DNA of 64,000 nt from Devosia sp. ZB163 (lineage in GTDB: Bacteria > Pseudomonadota > Alphaproteobacteria > Rhizobiales > Devosiaceae). This document shows, piece after piece, positions 57,297-64,000 of this stretch (positions are counted from its first letter, which is position 1; every line of letters starts with the position of its first letter). The position numbers and the translations under genes are program-made. The notes beneath the pieces are model-generated. The model was not told the DNA's origin and did no database searches. It was given only the letters and a program-made list of their open reading frames with translations. The stretch spans positions 62,001 to 126,000 of the forward strand of contig NZ_JAQRMY010000004.1 in assembly GCF_028613635.1 (NCBI RefSeq), read 5' to 3'.

Positions 57297-59189
57297 ATGA
57301 GCCAGCCAACTGAAAACCGCCTGAAGATCGGCCTGCTGGTGCTGGCCCTGGCCGGTTTCGTGGTCGGCCTTACGCTGCAGTTGACCGGTCGGGCAGAAGC
57401 GGCCGCTGTCGCATGGAGCATCGGCGTGCTCCCGGTCCTTGCAGCTCTGGTCGTCGAAATTCTACGCAGCCTGATGCAGGGGGAGGTCGGTCTGGACATC
57501 GTTGCCGCCCTCTCCATGGCCGCTGCCTTGGCGGTGGGGGAGGCGATGGCCGCCGCCATTGTTGCGGTCATGTATTCGGGCGGCACCTTCCTTGAGAGTT
57601 ACGCTGAGGGCCGTGCGCGACGGGAAATGCATCACCTGCTCTCCCGCGTTCCGCGTGTCGCCACCAGATATCGAAACGGGGGGCTAGCGGATTTCCCACT
57701 GGACGAAATCGAGCCGGGCGATCGCCTGCTGATCCGCCAGGGCGACGTCGTTCCCGTGGACGGCACGGTGGCCTCAACCGTAGCCTTCCTGGATACCTCG
57801 GCGCTGACGGGGGAAGCCCTGCCGGTGCGCCTGGCGGACGGCGCCGACGCGATGAGTGGATCGACCAATGCCGGCGAAGCGTTCGACCTTGTCGCTACGC
57901 GCCCGGCCAAGGAGAGCACCTACGCCGGGATTGTCAGGTTGGTCGAGGAGGCCCAGCGGTCAAAGGCCCCGATGTCGAGGCTCGCCGATCGCTGGTCCAT
58001 GGGCTTCCTGGCTGTGACCGTCGTCCTCGCCGTAGGGGCGTGGTGGTTCTCGGGAGATCCTGTCCGCGCTGTTGCGGTGCTGGTGGTGGCAACACCTTGC
58101 CCATTGATCCTTGCGGTCCCGGTAGCCCTCGTCGCCGGCTTGTCTCGCGCCGCCCACTTCGGCGTGCTGATAAAGGGAGCAAAGCCGCTGGAAGCAATGG
58201 CCCGTATCCGCACGATGATCCTCGACAAGACCGGGACGCTGACGGACGGTCGCCCCAGGATCGTTTCGACCGAAACCCATGGCGACATCGCCGAGTCAGA
58301 AGTCTTGCGGTACGCGGCAGCCCTCGACCAGGCCTCCAAGCACCCGGTGGCCCAGGCCATCGTCGCGGCAGCTCGGGCCCGCGGGCTGGCGCTCCCCATC
58401 CCCTCGGAGGTGACAGAGACGCCGGGTGAAGGTGTGGCGGGTAAGGTGGAGGGTCATGACATTGTCGTCGGCGGACATGAATTCGTAGCGAGGCGGGTAG
58501 GGCGGGTCCCTGACTATCCCGCCCTCAGCGTCGGTTCCGTGCTCGTCGCGGTGGCCGTGGACGGCCGTATGGCCGGGCATCTCGTGATGGCCGATCCCTT
58601 GCGCGAGGAGGCACCACAGTTGGTGGTGGGGCTGCGCAAGGAAGGCATCAGGCGCGTGCTCCTGGCGACGGGCGACCGGGCGGAGGTTGCGGAGCGTGTA
58701 GCAGGCGGTCTCGGCCTCGACGCCATCCGGGCAGGGCTGACGCCCGATCAGAAGGTCCTGCTGGTCCTTAGCGAGCGCAAGAACGGTCCGGTCATGATGG
58801 TGGGGGACGGCGTCAACGACGCGCCGGCCCTCGCGGCCGCCGATGTCGGGGTCGCGATGGGGGCCCGCGGCGCAGCGGCCTCCGCTGAGGCTGCGGATGT
58901 CGTCCTGCTCGTGGACCGGATCGATCGGCTGGGACAGGGTATCGAGATCGCCAGGCGTTCGCGGCGTATCGCAATGGAAAGCGTTGTCGTCGGGATCGGC
59001 CTGTCGTTCATGGGCATGTTCGCTGCGGCACTGGGCTTCCTGAGCCCGGTACAAGGAGCACTTCTGCAGGAGGTAATCGACGTGGCGGTTATCCTGAACG
59101 CCCTTCGCGCCCTGCGGATAGAGCCCTTGCACGATTCCAGTCTCGGGGCAGCCGCAAGGGACCGCACTGGATCCATTGGGTCCTCATGA
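57297..59189 (+). CDS. Heavy-metal-transporting P1B-type ATPase
   Basis: A 630-residue metal pump. Membrane metal motif CPC-type: VVATPCPLILAVPVAL (about residue 264). Actuator loop DTSALTGEALPV, phosphorylation site DKTGTLTDG (about 310), nucleotide-binding SKHPVAQAI and hinge GDGVNDAPALAAADVG (about 500) are all present. There is no N-terminal CxxC metal-binding domain, and the protein starts almost at the first helix. Zn/Cd/Pb or Co export is likely but not decided. Placed behind the FNR-box stress-protein gene. Confidence 0.92.
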   Translation: MSQPTENRLKIGLLVLALAGFVVGLTLQLTGRAEAAAVAWSIGVLPVLAALVVEILRSLMQGEVGLDIVAALSMAAALAVGEAMAAAIVAVMYSGGTFLESYAEGRARREMHHLLSRVPRVATRYRNGGLADFPLDEIEPGDRLLIRQGDVVPVDGTVASTVAFLDTSALTGEALPVRLADGADAMSGSTNAGEAFDLVATRPAKESTYAGIVRLVEEAQRSKAPMSRLADRWSMGFLAVTVVLAVGAWWFSGDPVRAVAVLVVATPCPLILAVPVALVAGLSRAAHFGVLIKGAKPLEAMARIRTMILDKTGTLTDGRPRIVSTETHGDIAESEVLRYAAALDQASKHPVAQAIVAAARARGLALPIPSEVTETPGEGVAGKVEGHDIVVGGHEFVARRVGRVPDYPALSVGSVLVAVAVDGRMAGHLVMADPLREEAPQLVVGLRKEGIRRVLLATGDRAEVAERVAGGLGLDAIRAGLTPDQKVLLVLSERKNGPVMMVGDGVNDAPALAAADVGVAMGARGAAASAEAADVVLLVDRIDRLGQGIEIARRSRRIAMESVVVGIGLSFMGMFAAALGFLSPVQGALLQEVIDVAVILNALRALRIEPLHDSSLGAAARDRTGSIGSS

Positions 59190-59443
59190 TCAGCAGTTGG
59201 GCCCGTCCCGGCATTGTGAACCGCAATCTGTTCTTCTGGTGGCTCACTGTCTCATCGAGATTCAAGGCGGGATCGGCGGTGATGAGGAGCGCCTCTCCCC
59301 TGGGGCCGGAAGGGTCAGGCGCGTTTGAACCGATGATGGCAGCGCTCGCTGCAGCAAACCGTGCAATGCGGACCATCCAGTCGTTGCGTCCGCCGGTTTC
59401 CTCGTCGGCGGTCTCGCCGCCGATGTCAGCGCGAAGGGCCACC
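59190..59443. other. Gap with an unrecognised minus-strand frame
   Basis: Between the P-type ATPase stop and the convergent alcohol dehydrogenase. A minus-strand frame (59454 to 59089) reads smoothly here (GGRNDWMVRIARFAAASAAIIGSNAP, then EALLITADPALNLDETVS) but runs into the ATPase gene and has no ribosome site. It could be a gene remnant; a likeness to an acetate kinase C-terminus was considered and not established. Confidence 0.3.
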
Positions 59444-60430
59444 CTAGGGAACAAGCACGGCCGCGCCGGTGAACCCGCCCTCTCGAAGGTCTCGCAGCGC
59501 TTCGTTTGCGCGCTCCAGTGGATAGGTCGTCACATTCGTCTGCAGTCCAGATGAGCCAAATCGTGCGAAGAAATCAGCTGCGTCGGCGCGGGTCAGATTT
59601 GCGATCGATGCTATCTCCCGCTCGCCCCAAAGGTCACCATAGGGAAACGACGGAACGTCGCTCATATGGATGCCGGCCGCAATCACGCTACCGCCCTTGC
59701 GAACGAGGCGCAGGGCTAGCGGCACGAGGCCTCCATCGGGAGCGAAGATGATGGCTGCGTCGAGCAACTCGGCCGGACGCTCGTCGCTGCCACCTGACCA
59801 TACTGCTCCCAGTCGTCGCGCAAACTCCTGGCCTGCGACGTCTCCAGGTCGAGTGAAGGCATAGACGTCGATACCATCTGCCTGGGCGACCTGAGCAATG
59901 ATATGAGCCGCAGCCCCAAAGCCGACGAGGCCAAGCCGCTTGGCTGGAGCCGCCCGACGATAGGAGCGGAAGCCAATGAGCCCCGCACACATCAGGGGGG
60001 CGATGTGTTCATCAGTGCCGCCAAGGGGCAGTCGTACGCAGTAGGCTGCCCGGGCAACGCAGTACTCCGCGTAGCCGCCATCGCGATCGTAGCCGGTGAA
60101 AACGGGGAAATCACAGAGGTTCTCCCGCCCGGCTCGGCAGTACCGACACACGCCGCAGGTGCCCCCGAGCCAGGTAACGCCAACTCGGTCGCCCAGCGCG
60201 AGCCCCTGTGTCGCGGGGCCCAGGCCGGCAACCACGCCGACGATCTCATGGCCGGGCACCAATGGAAGGCGATGGGGTGGCAGGTCACCATCGATGATGT
60301 GGAGGTCCGTGCGGCATACGGCGCACGCGCTGACCCTAATCAACACCTCGCCCTCGGCCGGCACCGGTATAGGGATGTCGTCGAGTACCAGAGGCGTCAT
60401 CACCTGATGCAATCGCATGGCTCGCATCAC
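59444..60430 (-). CDS. Zinc-dependent alcohol dehydrogenase (AdhP-like)
   Basis: A 328-residue medium-chain dehydrogenase. Catalytic zinc ligands are in CAVCRTDLHI and GHEIVGVVAGLG. The structural zinc lobe has the full four cysteines in GGTCGVCRYCRAGRENLC. The cofactor loop is GLVGFGAAAHIIAQVA, with alanine in place of one usual glycine. Members oxidise primary alcohols or reduce aldehydes. Adh genes often sit beside universal stress proteins and metal pumps in low-oxygen gene sets, as here. Confidence 0.92.
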   Translation of the reverse strand: MMRAMRLHQVMTPLVLDDIPIPVPAEGEVLIRVSACAVCRTDLHIIDGDLPPHRLPLVPGHEIVGVVAGLGPATQGLALGDRVGVTWLGGTCGVCRYCRAGRENLCDFPVFTGYDRDGGYAEYCVARAAYCVRLPLGGTDEHIAPLMCAGLIGFRSYRRAAPAKRLGLVGFGAAAHIIAQVAQADGIDVYAFTRPGDVAGQEFARRLGAVWSGGSDERPAELLDAAIIFAPDGGLVPLALRLVRKGGSVIAAGIHMSDVPSFPYGDLWGEREIASIANLTRADAADFFARFGSSGLQTNVTTYPLERANEALRDLREGGFTGAAVLVP

Positions 60431-60544
60431 AATCCCCTGAGGAGGGCAGAGGGCCTGTGGGAACAGACTCTACACCCCGCCCTGGCCCTTCGGAAGCGCG
60501 TGCGCCCCGGTGTGGTCCTCGGCATGGTGGCGACCCTTCGCCTG

Positions 60545-60886
60545 AATAGTGGCAGGAACCAGCAGCGCCGTCTGTTCCAGACAGGTTGGTTCGTCGAATC
60601 GCTGATGACCCAGTTGCTGGTGATCTTCGTCATCCGCACGGAGGCGCGGCCATGGTTGAGTCAGGCGCATCCGGCGCTTGCCGCCAGCTCGCTGGGTATT
60701 GTGGTGATCGCGCTGGCTTTGCCGTTTACCCCGCTCGGCAGATGGTTCGGTTTCGTGCCGATCCCGATCGAGGTGCTGCTAGCGCTGGCTGCTGTGACAG
60801 CCACATATCTGATCATGGCGGAGCAGGTGAAGCGGTGGTTCCTTGCCCGGGCGCACCGGGCGCGGCATGCTGCCCCCCGCGATTGA
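60545..60886 (+). pseudogene. C-terminal fragment of magnesium-transporting P-type ATPase
   Basis: An open frame whose visible protein begins near RRLFQTGWFVESLMTQLLVIFVIRT and continues PWLSQAHPALAASSLGIVVIALALPFTPLGRWFGFVPIPIE to AEQVKRWF. This is the last three or four helices of an MgtA/MgtB-type ATPase, about 105 residues of a roughly 900-residue protein. The phosphorylation and nucleotide domains are absent. Upstream sequence in frame (before about 60545) has no likeness, so the gene was cut there. It is dead as a pump. Confidence 0.8.
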
Positions 60887-60989
60887 AAGCCCGCAGCCAG
60901 TTCCTGGCCTTCCTTGCGGCTACAGTGCCGTCGCATGTCCCGAATGAAGAAGGCGACATTAGCCCTGACCGGCAGTTCCGCCGTACCAG

Positions 60990-62066
60990 CTAGGGAGCTT
61001 CAGCAGTGGACGCCCGAATGATCAGGTCGGGCGTCACCGCTGTGCGGATCGCCGGCCCGGTATAGACGCCATCCAGTCGATCGTTCAGCATGCGCATGGC
61101 CAGCTGACCGACGGCTGCCGGGTGCGGATTGACGCTGGTCAGCGGCGGGTCGAGCGAGCGCGACCACAGGCTGTTGGCGATTGAGACCACCGAGACGTCT
61201 TGTGGCACGCGCAGGCCGGCCTCGCGCAAGCCCTGGATGACCCCCATTGCGGTCACGTCGTTGCGGGCAAAGATCGCGGTGAACTTCGCCCCGCTCGAGA
61301 CCAGATCGGCAACGGAGCGCTGGCCCGCCACTTCCGATGGCAGATCGTAGGAGCGCACCAGTTCCGACTTGATGGCGAGCTTGCGATCTCGCAGCACGTC
61401 GGCATAGCCATCGTAAGGTGAGAATCCCGGCAGGTGCGGCAGCCCTTCGACATAGGCGATCCGCTCGTGCCCCAGTCCGATCAGGTGCTCGACTGCCTGC
61501 TGAGCGGCCATCCGATAGTCGACACAGACTCCATCGCAGGCCACGGTTTTTGGCCACCGTCCGATATAGACCAGCGGCTTGCCAGTCCCGAGGAACTGCC
61601 GCACGCCGGCTGAAGGCTGCTCGACCGAGTCGGGGACGACAAGTGCCCCGCATACGGCGCGATCAGCGGCCGACTGGCTGAGCTGCGAGCTCTCGCTGGC
61701 GGTCGAGTAGTCAGATTGCCCCACCATGACGCGCAGGTCGTAACGCCGCGCTTCCTTCTCGATGCCGTTGACCATCTCGCCGTAGTAGGGGTTCGAGAAG
61801 GTCGGAATGATCACCGACACGATGCGCTGTGCCCCGGCCGCTGCCTCGGCCGGGGCGATGCCGCTGGCGACGAAAGTGCCGCGGCCCGGCTGGCGCTGCA
61901 ACCTTCCCTGCTGCACCAGGTCGTCGATGGCTCGGCGGATCGTTGTCCGCGACAGCCCGAGTTCCTCCCCCAGCTGACGCTCCGAGGGCACGGCTTCCCC
62001 CGCAGGGTATTCACCGCTTTCGATCCGCTCCAGCAGCAGACCAACAAGAGTACCAGTCTTATCCAT
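60990..62066 (-). CDS. GntR/LacI hybrid transcriptional repressor
   Basis: A 358-residue regulator: an N-terminal GntR winged helix (LLERIESGEYPAGEAVPSERQLGEELGLSRTTIRRAIDDLVQQGRLQRQPGRGTFVA) joined to a LacI-type sugar-binding domain (VSVIIPTFSNPYYGEMVNGIEKEA, AVEHLIGLGHERIAYVEG, TAIFARNDVTAMGVIQGL and a C-terminal PDLIIRAST). This AraR-like build senses a sugar or derivative. Divergent placement from the dehydrogenase and sugar-binding protein genes makes them the likely targets. Confidence 0.93.
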   Translation of the reverse strand: MDKTGTLVGLLLERIESGEYPAGEAVPSERQLGEELGLSRTTIRRAIDDLVQQGRLQRQPGRGTFVASGIAPAEAAAGAQRIVSVIIPTFSNPYYGEMVNGIEKEARRYDLRVMVGQSDYSTASESSQLSQSAADRAVCGALVVPDSVEQPSAGVRQFLGTGKPLVYIGRWPKTVACDGVCVDYRMAAQQAVEHLIGLGHERIAYVEGLPHLPGFSPYDGYADVLRDRKLAIKSELVRSYDLPSEVAGQRSVADLVSSGAKFTAIFARNDVTAMGVIQGLREAGLRVPQDVSVVSIANSLWSRSLDPPLTSVNPHPAAVGQLAMRMLNDRLDGVYTGPAIRTAVTPDLIIRASTAEAP

Positions 62067-62407
62067 GACGCTCTATTGACGAGTTTTGTAGGACATGTAT
62101 CATACCACAATCGGGCCGTTAGGGGGGATGGCAAGGCACGAGGTCGCCAGACCCTCCGCGGATAGCACGGAATTCGCAGCGCCGGGTGGGGTGGATGAAA
62201 TTTCCTGGTAAATCCAACAATCGTGGGCAACTCGCGCAGTTCCGCGCGAGTTGGAGTGAGACGATGGGCTTCCCGACATCGATCCCTTTGGCTGCACCTG
62301 TTCGCCCAATCTCTGATACCGCAATATAATACCGGTATCATATCGAGATCGGGAAGTGAAGTACCCGGCGGCCCAAAAGTGCCGCCAACTGTCGAAACGA
62401 GGAAAGT
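62067..62407. promoter_or_regulatory. Divergent control region with candidate repressor operators
   Basis: A 341-nt gap between the repressor and the dehydrogenase. TGATACC-N13-GGTATCA (62314-62340) forms an inverted repeat whose right half overlaps the palindrome ATACCGGTAT (62329-62338). The word GTATCATA occurs at 62097-62104, near the repressor start, and at 62335-62342, near the dehydrogenase start. A separate perfect 10-bp hairpin CAACTCGCGC / GCGCGAGTTG lies at 62228-62253. The GTATCATA pair is the best candidate for binding by the divergent regulator. No gene is seen. Confidence 0.5.
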
Positions 62408-63427
62408 ATGAAGAACGGTTTTGCCCTGGTTGGCGCCGGGTTGTTCGGTGAGAGGCACGCGCAGGCTTACAGCCGCCATCCGTTGGTGGACTTCAAGTAT
62501 GTCTGTGATCTCGACGAGTCTCGCGCCAAGCGCATCGCCGAGACTTATTGTGCCGGCAAGTACACCACCGATCTCAACGAGGTGCTCGCCGATCCCGACG
62601 TAGTGGCGGTCTCGATCGCCACACCGGACCACGCCCATCGTGCCGCCACCATCGCCGCGGTCGAAGCCGGCAAACACATCCTGGTGGAAAAGCCTCTGGC
62701 CACTACCATCGAGGATGCCGAGGCGATGATCGCTGCCGCCCGCAAGGCCGGCGTCAAGCTGATGGTCGATTTCCACAATCGGGCCAACCCGCCGATGGTG
62801 GCGGCTCGCGACGCCCTGGCGCGCGGCGACATTGGGAAGCCGTCCTACGTCTACGCTCGCTTGAGCAACACCGTGACTGTGCCGCAGGACATGCTGAAGT
62901 GGTCGAGCAACTCGTCGGCCCTGTGGTTCCTGGGTAGCCACATGATCGATGTCGTCGGCTGGATTCTCGATGACAAGCCGGTGCGCGCCTACGTCGTTTC
63001 GCGTGATGGCGTTCTCACAGAACTGGGTGTCAACGCGCCCGACTTCCATGTCGCCACGGTGGAGTATGCAAAGGGCACCGTCGCCGTCTTCGAACACGCC
63101 TGGATACTGCCGCGCACCTACAACACGGTGAAGGACCTCAAGCTCGAGTTCCTCGGCAGCAAGGGTGCCATCAACATCGACGGATCGCACAATCGCACCA
63201 TGGAACTCTATACCACCGAGAAGGGCTCGTTCCCTGACATGCTGGTGCCGCCGTTCGGGCCGCATTTGACAGGCTTTGTGCTCGACGCCGTGGTGCACTT
63301 TGTCGAGGCAGTGCTGCACGACAAGCCCGTGCTGGCGACGGGCGAGGATGGCCTCGCCAATACCAGGATTATCAGCGCCCTGATCGAGGCGGCTCGCCTC
63401 GGTCAGCCGGTGCAACTGTCCGTCTAG
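62408..63427 (+). CDS. Gfo/Idh/MocA family sugar dehydrogenase
   Basis: A 339-residue NAD(P)-dependent oxidoreductase. The Rossmann start is FALVGAGLFGERHAQAYSRHP; the family mark EKPLATTIEDAEAMIAAA contains the catalytic-site lysine; the second domain has NRANPPMVAARDALARGDIGKP and WFLGSHMIDVVGWIL. Substrates are sugars, inositols or sugar acids. The adjacent binding protein and repressor point to breakdown of an imported sugar. GAGGAAAGT precedes the ATG. Confidence 0.93.
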   Translation: MKNGFALVGAGLFGERHAQAYSRHPLVDFKYVCDLDESRAKRIAETYCAGKYTTDLNEVLADPDVVAVSIATPDHAHRAATIAAVEAGKHILVEKPLATTIEDAEAMIAAARKAGVKLMVDFHNRANPPMVAARDALARGDIGKPSYVYARLSNTVTVPQDMLKWSSNSSALWFLGSHMIDVVGWILDDKPVRAYVVSRDGVLTELGVNAPDFHVATVEYAKGTVAVFEHAWILPRTYNTVKDLKLEFLGSKGAINIDGSHNRTMELYTTEKGSFPDMLVPPFGPHLTGFVLDAVVHFVEAVLHDKPVLATGEDGLANTRIISALIEAARLGQPVQLSV

Positions 63428-63640
63428 GGCAACTGGGCAGGAGGTGAGCCAGGTGGAACCGAGGCTGTTGTCGGTGCCAACCACAACACCAAGCTCGCCA
63501 TTTTCGTGCTGTTGCCGGGGTTCGACTACCCCAAGCCGAAGCACGGTTGGCGAATGCTGGAGGAATTCTCCGCGTCGCTCTGGACGCGGCCTGAAGTAGG
63601 GGCGGGGGCCCCAATACATAGAAGCAAGGGAGACTGGTAG
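63428..63640. other. Spacer before the sugar-binding protein gene
   Basis: 213 nt with an uninterrupted plus frame (reading AIFVLLPGFDYPKPKHGWRML in its middle) but no start with a ribosome site and no recognised likeness. It is either leader sequence or the remnant of a small gene. Confidence 0.3.
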
Positions 63641-64000
63641 ATGAAACAACTTCTGTTTTCAGCAGTAGCGACCATATCGCTGAGCCTCGCAATCGCCGGG
63701 GCGCAAGCACAGACGCTGAGCGTTCCCAGCTGGATGTGGGAAGAGGGCAATGTCGGCGTCTGGTTCAAGAACAATACGGCCCAGTTCGAGGCAGCCGAAG
63801 GCACCAAGGTCACGCCAACCCAGATTCCATCTGCCGACTTCGAGAAGGTCGTGACCACCCAGATCGCCGGTGGCGCCGTGCCAGATCTGATGACTGCCTT
63901 CACCTCCATGCTGCCGCCGATGATCGACGCCGGCACGCTGGCGCCGCTTGACCAGTGCATCGCCGATGGCGGTTTTGGTGACCGCCTACTGCCTTCGGTG
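63641..64000 (+). CDS. ABC sugar transporter substrate-binding protein (partial, cut by window end)
   Basis: The first 120 residues of a family-1 extracellular solute-binding protein; the gene runs past the end of the window. A signal peptide ends at GAQAQT. Mature start TLSVPSWMWEEGNVGVWFKNNTAQFEAAEGTKVTPTQIP and TTQIAGGAVPDLMTAFTSMLPPMIDAGTLAPLD are typical of CUT1-type sugar binders. AAGGGAGA precedes the ATG. Permease and ATPase genes are expected just outside. Confidence 0.9.
   Translation, partial: MKQLLFSAVATISLSLAIAGAQAQTLSVPSWMWEEGNVGVWFKNNTAQFEAAEGTKVTPTQIPSADFEKVVTTQIAGGAVPDLMTAFTSMLPPMIDAGTLAPLDQCIADGGFGDRLLPSV

Noticed and set aside
59089-59454. Acetate kinase remnant on the minus strand
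   Set aside because: A loose resemblance only; no conserved acetate kinase motif could be identified in any of the three minus frames.
49216-64000. Attachment-site duplication of the tRNA 3' end
   Set aside because: I looked for a second copy of the T-arm and acceptor sequence downstream and found none in the window.

Overview
The window looks like ordinary chromosome of a high-GC alphaproteobacterium of the order Hyphomicrobiales, close to Devosia or a relative. This is inferred from protein character rather than from a database search. The signs are a carA / yqeY / dnaG / rpoD neighbourhood, an LpcC-type lipopolysaccharide core mannosyltransferase, a Caulobacter-type XylX dehydratase beside its semialdehyde dehydrogenase, HlyU, DUF6665-like and DUF1328 small proteins, and a ClpS adaptor. 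Genes are tightly packed on both strands. Several convergent pairs end on one shared CTAG.

Positions 1-18,400 hold mixed housekeeping and envelope genes: a secreted SH3/crystallin protein, ChaN-like protein, ClpS, a periplasmic M16 peptidase, an aldo/keto reductase, DMT and MFS exporters, a LuxR-type regulator fused to an acetoacetate-decarboxylase-like domain, a two-gene ABC exporter, RNase T2, a cyclopropane fatty acid synthase, an RpiB-type isomerase and a Tat-exported CpdB. Positions 18,600-21,400 hold an operon of a neutral zinc metallopeptidase, a paralogue that has lost its catalytic residues, and a cupin, followed by a secreted EF-hand protein. Positions 21,400-32,500 are the core block: carA, yqeY, dnaG and rpoD, interleaved with transporters, an HdeD protein, a YihY protein and small stress-type proteins.

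Positions 32,500-37,600 form a five-gene glycosyltransferase cluster, probably for LPS core or capsule sugar. Positions 37,500-49,300 hold an LLM flavin oxidoreductase, several envelope proteins (including an 805-residue OmpA-family protein), YjbQ, a TauE/SafE permease, a SIMPL protein, the XylX / semialdehyde dehydrogenase pair that ends oxidative pentose breakdown in 2-oxoglutarate, and a CAT-anticodon tRNA that looks like tRNA-Ile2.

The right end, from the tRNA to 64,000, reads as accessory DNA. It carries an RpoE/ChrR-type singlet-oxygen module with divergent candidate sigma-E promoters (DUF2177, ChrR and RpoE to the left; an FAD oxidoreductase and DUF1365 to the right; then a short-chain dehydrogenase). 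Next comes a universal stress protein and heavy-metal P-type ATPase pair behind a perfect FNR/FixK box. Two zinc alcohol dehydrogenases, a C-terminal fragment of a magnesium P-type ATPase and other gene debris follow. Last is the start of a sugar-uptake locus: a GntR/LacI hybrid repressor, divergent from a Gfo/Idh/MocA dehydrogenase and a sugar-binding protein cut by the window edge.
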